Made by a program: the position numbers and the translations under genes. Below the pieces are notes generated by a model. That model saw only the letters and a list, made by a program, of their open reading frames with translations, searched no databases and was not told where the DNA came from. A stretch of 64,000 nt of DNA from assembly GCA_003971905.1 (NCBI GenBank), contig RSEE01000092.1, forward strand, positions 62,001-126,000, in the 5' to 3' direction. This DNA comes from Moniliella sp. 'wahieum' (taxonomy: Eukaryota > Basidiomycota > Moniliellomycetes > Moniliellales > Moniliellaceae). Of this stretch, positions 22,100-32,063 are shown piece after piece; the first letter of the stretch is position 1, and each line of letters opens with the position of its first letter.

Positions 22100-23274
22100 T
22101 TAGGCCTTAGGCCGCTGGTCCCAGCGCGCGAGCACGTCGGCGTAGGAAGGGATGCTAGCCATCGCCCCGGGCTGTTCCACAGCCATGGCCGCAGCCAGCG
22201 AAGCAAACGCCAACGCGTGGGTGGCCTTAGCTTGGTCGCTTGTCAACCCCCCAGCCCGCCCGCACGAGCAATAGCCGCAGCCAAGTAGCCCGTAAACGTG
22301 TCTCCTGCCCCGGTGGTGTCGAGAACACGCTCCACCCGCGCCGCCTCGACTGAAAGTAAGATCGATTTCGGTCGGGTGGCAGTCGCTTCGGTCGTGGCGG
22401 TCGTGGCGGTCAGGGCGGTCGTGGCGGACGGTACAAGAAGACTCGCTACCACCCCACGACTGCCGCGCGTCAATACGATCCATGGCACTGCACCAAACTG
22501 CCGCGTAACACGTAACGTGGCCAACGCCTCTCCTTCCGCCCCGGCTGCAGGCTTAGTTTCCCCAAGCGCTTGTAGTAGGTCCCCTGCTTCGCCTTCGTTG
22601 ATCACCAGTACGTCCACCCCAGCCCAGTTGGTCTCACGTACCTCCTGCCCCGACGGCATGGGCGAAGGGTTCCACAGCACCACTGGTCGTGCTCGATCCT
22701 GCTTCCCATCCTTATCGGCTTGACGTTTGCCGTCCCTTCCGTTTCCGTGGGCAAGGTACCCCTGCGTGACGGGCAGGGGAATTTCGTTGTGGAGGAGCAA
22801 GACGGTGGGAAGGGCACCGGAGCGTTGGCGCACTTGCTCGTACAACTTAGAAGGCGTATCCAACGTATCGTCCATGGCAAAATTGGCTCCTTGCCGTAAC
22901 ACAATCGAGTTCTCCCCTCGGGCGTCACCTGGATAACGCCGTACCGGTAAACGTATCCGGGTGGGTACGAACCAGGTCGGTCGTCACCCCGCGCTGGCTC
23001 AGCTCGGGCAAAATCCAGGCCCCATCAGGCCCAATGCACCCAGCTAGGTACACTGCATCCCCACGTTCGTTGTCCGTAGTGGTCGTATTGCCCGTGGTGG
23101 TGGGTGCGTCGAGTGCCAACCCCCGCGCGGCGCAACGGCAATGTTGGCGCCCTTACCACCAATGAGCCGCTGGGACGTGGTCGAGGCCAACGTCTCGCCC
23201 GGGCGGACAATGTGCGGGACACGCACAATCTCATCAATGTTGAGCGAGCTGCGCACCAGGACCGAGGCGGGCAT
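22100..23274 (-). CDS. RBK1: Ribokinase
   Basis: PfkB-family sugar kinase that phosphorylates D-ribose at O5 for entry to the pentose phosphate pathway. Start at ATG 23274 (MPASVLVRSSLNIDEIVRVPH) because it places the conserved SxNxD start and RPGETLAS directly in register. Then IGGKGAN (sugar-binding GG), GCIGPDGAW, TFTGTA, NSIVLRQGAN, LLHNEIPLP, PVVLWNPSPMP, VINEGEA, the ATP/anion-hole motif LDTTGAGDTFTGYLAA, and the C-terminal AAMAVEQPGAMASIPSYADV, ending QRPKA at 22100. Length near 330 residues is normal. There is a frame jump after ANIAVA (about 23125) and others near 22935 and 22245. Confidence 0.93.
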
Positions 23275-24359
23275 CGTGCAGTCAAACTCACACCAGTCAA
23301 AGGTCAAAGGTCAAGAGCAAGGTCAACGGGGAAGCGTCCAGCTGCAACCTGCAAGCGGACACTCGCGCGGGATGGGATGCAACCGATGAGACCATCGATG
23401 AGAGTGTCTGATCGATGACGCGTGACGTCGTAGCTGGGGGCAGCCGGGGGAGGCAGTGGGCATCACGCATCACGTGATCCCGTCCACGTCAGCCCCGGCG
23501 CCACGTTGCGGTGTGAAGAAGAGGCTGGGAACAAGTTCTTGCGACTCTGGCAATCCTGCCGAGAACGCTGAGGGAATGAGGCCCTGAGGCTCAGGCGAAG
23601 GACACTCAGTACTCATTAGGGCCCCTTTCGATTCCCCCTGGTCCCGGGGCTGGAACAAGCACCAGGTGGGGACAGCTCGCGATCCTCTTCCCGCTTTTGC
23701 ACCCCACCGTCCACACAACGCAGAGCAGGTATTATCACATGTACTCTGGCACCGGGCAACGCTTCCTGCAATCTCTCTTGCCTCGGCCTCCTTAGGCTTT
23801 CTCACGGCTACAACTGTGGCAGGGGGGAACGACCAAGTGAAGATGATGAGCTGCCTTCGGTTTGGATCGGTAGTAGATGTCTGTGGCGATCCGGGTCTGT
23901 GTAGTGGTGGAGGTGAGGAGGAGAGGACGGCCAGCGGAGCCCAATCCAACATCGATACATGATCCAACCAGGGGGGAAGCCACAGACGATCAATTTGATC
24001 TTGATCTGTCGTATCTGGATGGTCTCCGTTGGGTCTTGTAGATCGCCGTAGAGGCTTGTTGGGACCAGGGTCACGCGGTCACGCGCCAGCCATCAGCACA
24101 GAGGGCCCGCACACACGCGTAGCGCGTCAGCGTAAGCCGTAAGCCTCAAGTAACGCTTTAAGTCTTACGCTAAGCATACGCATAAACATCCCTAGCTCCA
24201 ACCCATCGCAGTACCCCAACATGTAACATGTACCACCACACCACCACCACACTGTCTCGCTCTGAAAGCTACGTTCTTCCACGCATCTGGTCCGTCGGTG
24301 CGCCGGTCGGTACGCCAGTCGGGGCAGTTCGTTGGATCCTGGATCATTGATTGTGTCGT
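23275..24359. other. Intergenic region, ribokinase to STRIPAK gene
   Basis: Upstream of ribokinase and downstream of the FHA gene. I see GTCAAAGGTCAAAGGTCAAGAGCAAGGTCAA direct repeats at 23293-23325 just upstream of the ribokinase start, ATCGATGAG/TGATCGATGACG words at 23393-23420, CATCACGCATCACGTGATCCC at 23461-23481 and a CCCTGAGGCTCAGG cluster at 23580-23595. Minus-strand frames here are not convincing proteins. Confidence 0.45.
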
Positions 24360-26857
24360 CTACCGACCATGCCATGGAAAAGGGAAAGGGGAAAAGGGGT
24401 ATTCGCACGGCCCGCGCCCGCATCGGCATCGGCACCTGCACCTTGAGCCTGCACCTCGAACCTCGAACCTAGCGGATCCACTCGCGGACCTCTTTCGCGT
24501 GAGCAGCCACGCGGCCACCGCCACGCCCAGCGTCAGTAGCAGCAGCACACCGGCCACCCGTTCGCCAGGCGCAGCGCAAGCGGTCCATAAACTCAGTGGC
24601 GCCAAGCGCGGCCAAGCTTCCGCGTCCGTCCGTTCCCCCCTCCCCCTCGGTCCCCGGGTCCCTACACGATCCCCTGTACGGTCTCCTCGGTCTCCTGTAC
24701 GGTCCGCTCGGTCCGCTGCACGGTCGGAACGGTCGGATCGGTCAAGCAAAGTGCGCTCCGAGAGCGAGGTGCGTTTGCGTCGTCGACGTTCCGATGTGGG
24801 TGTCGTGGTGCGCGGAGACTAGGACAGACATGGTGAGCAGACGAAGGCGAGATAGCCCCCCCCGGCCCAGAGCCTGAGGGGAGCTCAGGCAGGGGGGGGG
24901 ACCTACCCGTTCGTTCCCTGCCGAGGACGAGGACAACGACAAGGTCCCTTGGGCCCCGTGCGTGTCGTGCGCGTCGCGCGAAGTGTGTGCGTCGTGCGTC
25001 CCGTGGGTTGGAAGTATAAGTACCGTTGAGCGTGGTGAGCGGCGCGGGGGAGTAGGTCGACTCGGTCCCAGTCGCGGGTGCAGGTGCAGGTACGGTCCCA
25101 GTTGCGGTCGCATTGGACGGAGGCAACAAGCTGTTCAGACGCGCCACTTCGCTCCGCAGCGATTCCACTTCCCCCCGCAGCTGCGGAAGGAGCAACAACG
25201 TGTCCCGTATCGCGGCCAGTTCAGCCGCCACGTCCATGGCCTGCCCCGGTGGTTCATCCGGAGGGGCTAGGGGGCCCTCGTGCGTGTCGAGGGTCAAGGC
25301 GTGCAGGTCGGATGGCAAGGACGTATCGCGTCTGGTTCCGGTACGCCATCAGGTTCCAGCCCGGATGAACTCGGACCAGGAGCACCCACCTCATCGTCTG
25401 GAACGATCGTGCCAGCCACAGAGCGGGCATCGTCATCATCTTGTTCTTCTTCGGTGGTTTGGCTGGCCGCGTGCGCATGTGCTTGTGCTTGAGCTTGAGC
25501 TTGTGCTGCGGTCGGGTACGCCGTGTGTGCATCGAGCGAGCCAGCGACAAGCGGCGCACCTCCACGCCATTTGTCCATCTCACTTTGCAGCTGTGCATTC
25601 TGGGTCTCCAACGCGCGGATGCGCGCCAGCGCATCTGCCAGAGTCGGTTCGTCCTTTTGTGGCTCCGAGGGCGCGGACCAAGAGGCAGAACCAGCCGAGT
25701 CGGACGGGACCAGGTGCTGGTACGCGCGTGCCTCGGGCGGCGGAGAGTCGTGGTCGTGGTCGTGGTCGTGTGGGTGTGCATGTGCGTCGGGCCCAAGGGA
25801 CCGGTGTAGCGCAGCGACGTCGCCTGCGGTTTGGCGCAGCTCAGCCCCCGTCTGACGCGAGGTAACGAGTTCCTCTTGCAGACGCGTCAGCAGCTGGTCT
25901 AGCGAAAGGTAGCCACGCTCGTACCCGCGGCGACGGATCAAGCGGCGGCCTCGGCGGTGGGACCGAGTCCACGCGCGCCCGACTGGCCCAAGGTACCTGG
26001 TGTACCGCCATGGTAGAGCCGGGCAAAGTCGGTACGCCAGTGCCGTGCTTCCTCGACGTGCGCACCACGTACACCCGTGTGGCGACCTTGGTGCAAGATC
26101 GTCTTGCCGTCTTCGCCGGCAATGTCAATGCCGAATTCGACGAGGTCGTCGGTGCGCAGGCCAGGGGTCCGATTCCACCGCCTCGCCCGACAAACGCTCG
26201 CCATTGATAAAGGTGCCGTTGGAGGACTTGACATCTTTGATCCACACGCCCTCGTCGTACCATACCTCGGCATGCATGCGCGACAGCAACTTGGAGTCGA
26301 AAAACCCATTCTGCGGCAGCGGCACCGTCTTGGCATTGGTCTGGCGGCCAATGCGCACGCGCACACCGCCACCGAGGTAGATCTGCTTGGGGGCAAGGTA
26401 TCGTTGACGGGGTAGAGGTGGAGGGCGGGGTAGACCAGACCCTCGGTGCCGCCGGACGAGGCAAGGGGGAGCGGCTGCGGCTGGATCGGGGGGGGATCGG
26501 GCTGGGCCAGCGGCGGGGGCGGGGATGGGAGTGGGGGTGGGGATCGGGGCGGGGGGGTCGGGGAGGGGAGCAGCCAGCGCAGCCACAGGGCCGGCGGGGG
26601 CGCGGGGGGGACGGGGGCGGGCGGGGCGGGGGTGGGGCCGGCTCGTGGGAGGGGGCGGGAGCGGGGTCGGGAGCAGCGGGGGCGAGCGGGGCGGGCGGGG
26701 CAAGCAGGCGGGTGCCGGAGCGGAGATGGTGGCGGGTGGGACTGGTGGTGGTGGTGGTGGTGGGGGGGGGGGCGGGGGCGGGGGCGACGGCGGCTGGAGG
26801 GGCGGCTGGAGGGGCGGGTCGGCGGAGGCCCGGGGGCGCAGCAGCAGCAGCAGACAT
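24360..26857 (-). CDS. FHA-domain, tail-anchored STRIPAK protein (SLMAP/Far9-Far10/Vps64-like)
   Basis: Predicted striatin-complex subunit of the ER/nuclear envelope or mitochondrial outer surface. ATG at 26857 (MSAAAAAPPGLRRP) opens a Pro-rich N-terminus; then the FHA domain: GVRVRIGRQTNAKTVP, NGFFDSKLLSRMHAEVWYD, WIKDVKSSNGTFINGERLS, DDLVEFGIDIAGEDGKTILH, TRVYVV (the RxGR, SRxH and SSNGTFxN phosphothreonine-binding signatures are all present). After it come YLSLDQLLTRLQEELVTSR and LADALARIRALETQNAQLQ coiled-coil segments, a His/Asp repeat, RGEVESLRSEVARLNSLLP, and a hydrophobic C-terminal anchor VAGVLLLLTLGVAVAAWLL. FHA plus coiled coil plus tail anchor is the SLMAP architecture. Frame jumps near 26150, 25300 and 24660. 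Confidence 0.82.
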
Positions 26858-27079
26858 GGCGGTGGTGGGTCTGAGGCAGAGGAGTTCCCTCGCCGTCCCC
26901 GCGCCTGCCAGGGGCCAAGTTGAACGTTCAACCCGTGCGCCCCTGCCGATCGCATGCTGGCCTGCGCCTAGGGTTAGCTAGGGTTGGCGCTGCTGCGCCA
27001 CGCCAGGTGGCACGTGTACGTAAGCCATCCGCCGCTCGGCGCTGGGCGATGCGCTCGCGGCCTCGCCCCCCACACCACC

Positions 27080-27111
<32 letters not shown>

Positions 27112-27161
27112 GCCTGGCTGGCTGGCTGTCTGGCCCCGCCGCACCCACCGCCCCCCGCCCC
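26858..27161. promoter_or_regulatory. Divergent promoter with perfect 14-bp palindrome
   Basis: It separates the FHA gene (-) from the membrane-protein gene (+). A perfect palindrome GTTGAACGTTCAAC lies at 26919-26932, 62-75 bases upstream of the FHA ATG. CCTAGGGTTAGCTAGGGTT follows at 26968-26986, and a (TGTC)n tract with GGCTGGCTGG at 27079-27133 sits just before the membrane-protein ATG. Function is inferred from position only. Confidence 0.5.
27079..27133 (+). repeat. (TGTC)n / (GGCT)n tandem repeat
   Basis: Seven to eight TGTC units followed by CTGG/CTGGCTGG units, in the leader of the membrane-protein gene. Confidence 0.95.
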
Positions 27162-29012
27162 ATGCTCGCCGCCGCCCTCGGCGCGCTGCTGGCGCCCATC
27201 GCCACTGTCTGTGCCCCCCGCACCCGCACCTTTACCCGCGCCCATCTCTCCCTCCCGCACCCTCCTCGTGTCCGCCACCGCCACCGCCACCGCCACACGC
27301 ATCTACCCCTACACCGCCGTCCCTCCGACTGGGACCCGCCCGGCCGCAGCGTGTGGTTCGAGCGCAAAGCCATCCTCATCGTCTCCATCTTCCTCGCCCT
27401 CTTCATCGTCCTCTTCATCGGCGGCTTCGTCACCATGCACGACCGCCGCTGGGACCTCAACGCCGGCGAGACCGAGGAGGAAGCCGTCGAACGCATCCTC
27501 CGCACCCGCCTCCAGCGCGCCCAAGCCCAGCAGCAGCTCCACAACCAGCCTGCCTCGTCGGCCTGGACCACCCTCCGCCGCTGGCTCCGCCCTACCGCCT
27601 CCCCCTCCAACGACACGCACCTCCGCCAGCGAAAACCGCGCGCCAGCTCCAGCTCCCGCACTGCTTCCTTCTGCTCCACCTGCTCCTCCTCTTCCTCCGT
27701 CTCCTCCTCGGCCACAACCTCCTTCGTCTCCTCCCCGCCCCTCGCTCCGCCCTCTGCTTCCCTCCCCCCATCGCCCCACTCCCACTCCCACTCCCACCCG
27801 CACTCTCCTCCCTCCCCACCCCATCCCAACCCCAACCCCAACCCCAGTCCCTCTCCGACGACCGCGCACTCACGCCGCACGACCGAGCCTTGGCCCAGCG
27901 CTACATTGCCCGCCAAATCCGCCTGCTGCAAGCCCAGCTACAAGAATGGGAGCGGGTACGTGCCTATGCCCACCAGCCGGTCCTGCCGACAGGCGAACCC
28001 TATCCCGAGGATGCACCCGACCTCTCCCCGCCAGCCTACATACCGCCTCCCCCGCGTTGTCCACCGGCGGAAGCGCCGGTCAGGGGAATAGTACTGCCGC
28101 ATCCAGAGCCGGGTTCGGCAGCGGCAGCGGCAGCGGCAGCGGTCGCGGCAGCGGGAATGGGAGCGGGAGCGGGAATGGGGCTGGAGAAATGGTGGATGCG
28201 AACGGGTACGCTACCAAACCTTGTTCCATTCCACCTACTCTTTCCCCGCCCTCGCCCACACAGCCCACGAGGCAACCGATGAGAAAACCCGCTTGGCCCA
28301 GCTGCGCACCTTGGCGTCTCATCCCCCCCTCGCGACTGGGGCCGGGGCTGAGGGCTTGGGTTTGGGCGAGGGCGAGGCGGATGGGGAGGAAGCGCTGGTG
28401 GCTGCCAGTGCGCCCGCGCTGCCCGATGCAGATGGGTTCGAACTGGCTGTGTCGCGTGCGGATGTAGATGCTTGTGGGGATACTGGGGGGGCGTGTTCCT
28501 CCATGAATGCCAAGGGCAAAGCGGTTTCGGTTTCGGTTTCGGTTCCGGGTGCGTCGCGCCTCATGCCCTTCCCGGCCCCCAGGAGGGAAGAGGATGAGAA
28601 GACTCGATTGGCTTGTCTTTGGTCTGCGCCCAGTGCCCCACCCCACTTGCCGTCCGAGGCGCTGGATTGGGTGCCTTCGGCTCCTGGACCGCCCGAGCCT
28701 CCTTGGGTTCTGGATCTTTCCTCCCCTCTCTGCTCCCTCGGCCCCATCTGTTCCCTCTGCTCCCTCGGCTCCCTCGGCTCCCTCGGCTCCCTCCGCGCCT
28801 TCGGCTCCCTCGGCCCCACCGGCCCCACCACCTGATCTCAACCTTTTGTCCCCCTCCGCTCCGCCGCTATCGGCTACATGGGTCCACCCGTCCCACGCTC
28901 CTTTGGACCCAGACGAGCGGGATCGATCGGATCCCGCCGTACGCGGATCGTCCCCGCCCTCTTAGATCTTAACCCCCAAGGTTTAATGCTAAAGCTAAAG
29001 CTGAAAAGCTAA
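27162..29012 (+). CDS. Single-pass membrane protein, proline-rich, unknown function
   Basis: ATG at 27162 (MLAAALGALLAPIATV). A basic His/Arg repeat precedes WFERKAILIVSIFLALFIVLF plus IGGFVTMHDRRWDL, a clear transmembrane helix flanked by charged residues, followed by a helical acidic/basic stretch (ETEEEAVERILRTRLQRAQ). Further parts read in other frames: HDRALAQRYIARQIRLLQ, LPTGEPYPEDAPDLSPPAYIP, an Ala run, DEKTRLAQLRTLASHPP, EEDEKTRLACLWSAPSAPPHLPSEALDW, a Ser-Ala-Pro repeat, and MGPPVPRSFGPRRAGS with RTRIVPALLDLNPQG. The DEKTRLAxLxxL motif occurs twice, suggesting an internal duplication. I do not recognise the family. The end is uncertain (28965-29012) because of indels. Confidence 0.6.
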
Positions 29013-29872
29013 AGCTAAAGCTAACGCAGCTGTAACGCAGCTGTCCGCACCGGTCACCCCGGTCACTCCTTTGCCCCACCATTCACTCCGGTCCCTAGTC
29101 ACTCCTTTTCCCTGTCATGCGGACCTCGCTGGTACGATAGCGTGCGTGCGTGCGTGCATTCGTGCGTAGCCTAGCCCGCTTGGGGCCCGTTTGTTTTGCT
29201 TTGCACCTCCTGTTGTATTTCTCTTGCACACCATGATTGATTTGAATTTCTCCCGTGGCCCGCGTTGGCCATCCCGTTCCACCATTAATGCGTAGTATAG
29301 TCGCGAGAAATGTCCAGGGGCTAGGTTATACGGGTCGTATCCTGCCGGGACAGTGGGTCTATGGGACACGCGGAACGGCTGTGGCTGTGTCGTCGAAGCA
29401 CTTGCATGGACCGCCGACGCAGAAGGTGAGCAGGTCGCCACGCCAGGGTTGAGGATTGAGCATGGGGATTGAGGATTGAGCATGGGATTGAGGATTGAGG
29501 ATTGGATATGGATCGCAGGCAGTGGTTGGTGTTCGAACCGGCCAGTCATGGCTGGATGGGCCCGGGTGAACGCTGAACCGTGCTGAAGCTTATCTACCCC
29601 TGATGGGCGTGATGTCAGGCAACCACCCCCCATGGCAGGCCACCGCCTTGAGCTTGTCACTTGTCACATGATGATGTCAAAAGCTCATTTGTCATGGGTT
29701 ATTCAGTCATCTCGTGGGACATGCTACTGCAACTACCACTGCTCTGCTCTGCGCACAGGCAACCGCGACCGCGACCGCGACCGCGACCGCGACCGCGTAT
29801 TGGAGCGCACGCGCACGCCAATCCATCTTGCCCTCCCCTCCCGCGCTGGAGGGGAGAAAGGAGAGGGGGGAT
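28985..29872. other. Convergent 3' flanks (membrane protein / carbonic anhydrase)
   Basis: No gene seen. It holds AAGCTAAAGC repeats at 28988-29024, a (GTGC)n/TGCGTGCGTGC tract near 29141-29155, GGATTGAGGATTGAGCATG repeats at 29450-29506 and a (GCGACC)n tract at 29763-29797 directly downstream of the carbonic anhydrase. Confidence 0.5.
29763..29797 (+). repeat. (CGCGAC)n hexamer repeat
   Basis: Five to six tandem GCGACC units just downstream of the carbonic anhydrase stop codon. Confidence 0.95.
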
Positions 29873-30630
29873 TTAGACAATCCGCTTCAACCGCTGCGCA
29901 CGCACATCGAACTGCGCGAATCAAGCAATAAGGAAAGACAAGAGCAGGGTAACCAGGTCAGCAGCCGCGCCCCAAACAAGCTAGCAAGCAAGCAAGCAAG
30001 CAAGCCACCGCGCGTGCGCCGGCGGGAGGCTGGGGGGGAAGGGGGGTACGCACCACAAAGCCCGACACTTTATCCGACCGAACCAGCTGGGAATCTTTGA
30101 GGAACTGAACGTCGTCACGAACGTTTTGTTCGAGCTTGTCGAAGGGGAGGAAATCCAATTGTTCCAAGTCCTGTACGCCTTGGCTGTCGTCAGCCAAGCC
30201 CAACTGAGTTTGGATGCGCGCTCGCGCTTGCTCATTGGTAAATGTCAGCATGCCACAATCCGTGTGCTGCACCACGACGATTTCTTCCGTGCCTAACATT
30301 TGTTGGCTAATCACCAACGACCGTAACGCATCCGGTGTCCGACCACCCGCATTGCGAATAATGTGCGTCTCGCCTAGCTGCACACCAAATTGCACACTGG
30401 GCAGGATCCGCGAGTCCTGCCACACCCGCAACGTCAGTCACCCGCTTTCATCGGACGCGAAGGAAGGGGAATGAGGAAGGAGGAAGGAAAGGGGGGGGGG
30501 GGGGGGGCGGGGCGCGTACCATGCAAGTGACGATGGCCAGCTTGTGCGACGGCCGGACAGGCAGCTGGTGGCCGTCGTGGCTGTCGGCATAGGCGATGTT
30601 GAAAGCGTGGATGGCGTCGGCGCAGGACAT
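29873..30630 (-). CDS. Beta-class carbonic anhydrase
   Basis: Zinc enzyme for CO2/bicarbonate interconversion, supplying bicarbonate for carboxylations and CO2 sensing. Three exons read without error: 30520-30630 (MSCADAIHAFN to KLAIVTCM), 30054-30416 (DSRILPSVQFG, IIRNAGGR, VVQHTDCGMLTF) and 29873-29911 (FDVRAQRLKRIV, stop TAA). Introns 30417-30519 and 29912-30053 have GTACGC/GTGCGT donors and CAG acceptors and both are phase 0, giving 170 residues. Zinc ligands are the Cys of VTCM and His/Cys of QHTDCG; the catalytic dyad is DSR. The short form lacking an N-terminal extension implies a cytosolic, type-D-like beta enzyme. A run of 17 Gs (30491-30507) lies in intron 1. Confidence 0.95.
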
Positions 30631-32063
30631 GAGCAAGTGGAGTGGAAGCGGAGGGTGGGGGTGGGGGTGGAGGTGGTGGTGGTGGAGCGAAGATAGGGGT
30701 GGTGCGGGCGGCAAGGGGTGCGAAGGTGAAGGGGCGGAGGGAGAGAGGCATGATACCCGCAGCTGATCCCCGTTGCTTTTAGGAGGGCGGCTGTGCTTTG
30801 TGCTTGCCTACTAAGCTTGGTGCTTGGCCTGAGCGCAGCACTCCGGAGTGCTTATCGATGCGGCGGTGTTCGAATCGCGTCAGGCCGGGGGGGGCGAGGC
30901 AGGGGGCGGAGGCGCCGTGGAAGCGAGGCGTTTGTGAATGTGATGCGGCCGGTGCAAACAAGACTGGGCCACTGCGGCGAGGTGGAAGGTGGGAGGCGGG
31001 AGGTGTTGGCACGCAGGGTTTTTCCACCACCAAAGCCCAAGCCGATTTGAGAACTGAGAACGGGTGGTTGTTTGGATTGGGGTTGGGGCCCAGAGAAACC
31101 CGCCACGACTGGGGTCGGAAGACGAAGGCGCGACCGCAGAGCAAAACCAGGTGGGCTGCCCAGCAGACGGCGGCGGCGGCAGAGGGTGACTAAATACCGA
31201 GAGAGAAGATCGAGGAACAGGTTTGTTTACAGTGGCACTGATGGGGTTTGTGCCAAAAGAAAAGAGTCATAAAGTCATCGACCATCGATCATCGGCCATT
31301 GGTCATCTGTACCTTGGCATCCTGTGGCCGGTGTTACCAGTTACCGGTTCTCTCATAGATCTTCCATGTTACCTGCGTCACTGCGTCACCTCCGAGACCG
31401 CCACTCTGCTCTGCCGCCCAGCGGGAGACGAGAGAAGAGGCTGAAGCGCGTCCGTTTTGGACGTTGGGATCACATCTCACACCCAAGACGCAGGCCAAAC
31501 AAGACCAGACAAAGACAACGCCAGTGGGTTTTTGGCCAAGTTGGATTCTCGATTCTCGATTCGGGGGCTTCGATCATCGATCGATCGCCCCCCCCCCCCT
31601 TCTTAGCTTCGTCTGGGTTCGGGCCTCGGGCAGCTTCAGTGCCGGTGACCTCACCGGTCACGGGGAGCCTGCAAGCTGCAAGCTGCAAGCTTCCTATTCA
31701 TCTTCATCTTCACCGTCGCAATCTCACAAGTCACATCGCAACTTTCTCCGTCTTGGCTCGGGCAGTGCCTTTGCGCAGATTGCAGTGGCGGTGGGGTGGC
31801 GGTGGCGGTGGTACATGGTGGCTGGTGTGGTATGTGGTGGCGGCCCCACCCAGAGCCACGCCGGCCACACCCCAGGGCCCAACGCACCACCGCTGGCCTC
31901 GTGCCCACCCCCGGCCTCGGTTCCGAGGCGGGACCGTGTGCTCCGAAACGGACGGAACCGGTTGCGCGCCTGGCCCGCCCCAATCATCCAACTCGATCAT
32001 TCAAATCCTCCATCGGCCATCGGTCTCGGTCACCGGTCACCGACCATTCAATATTCACTAGGT
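30631..32063. other. Carbonic anhydrase promoter and retroelement left flank
   Basis: No gene seen. Upstream of the carbonic anhydrase there are pyrimidine-poor tracts; at 31276-31305 and 31569-31585 lie CATCGACCATCGATCATCGG and CGATCATCGATCGATCG clusters; GCAAGCTGCAAGCTGCAAGC at 31670-31689 and GGTGGGGTGGCGGTGGCGGTGG near 31790-31811 are short tandem repeats. Long open frames crossing 31464-32060 run into the retroelement but lose all similarity to it upstream of about 32064. Confidence 0.5.
32055..32063 (+). repeat. Candidate target-site duplication, left copy
   Basis: TCACTAGGT here is repeated at 33676-33684, exactly where the element's shared 3' end stops. Nine bases flanking a 5'-truncated element is a typical non-LTR target-site duplication, although a chance match of nine bases next to local TCACTAG-like words cannot be excluded. 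Confidence 0.6.

Noticed and set aside
29981-30004. Direct repeats resembling a CRISPR array (GCAAGCAAGC and other tandem repeats)
   Set aside because: These are uninterrupted microsatellites without unique spacers, in a eukaryotic genome.
30860-30900. GTGTTCGAATCGCG as a tRNA T-arm (also 34316 and 63918)
   Set aside because: No matching acceptor stem or A box at the required distance at any of these sites.
31464-32063. Long open frame running into the retroelement from the left
   Set aside because: Protein similarity to the element begins only near 32064, at the candidate target-site duplication; the upstream part is flanking DNA that happens to be open.
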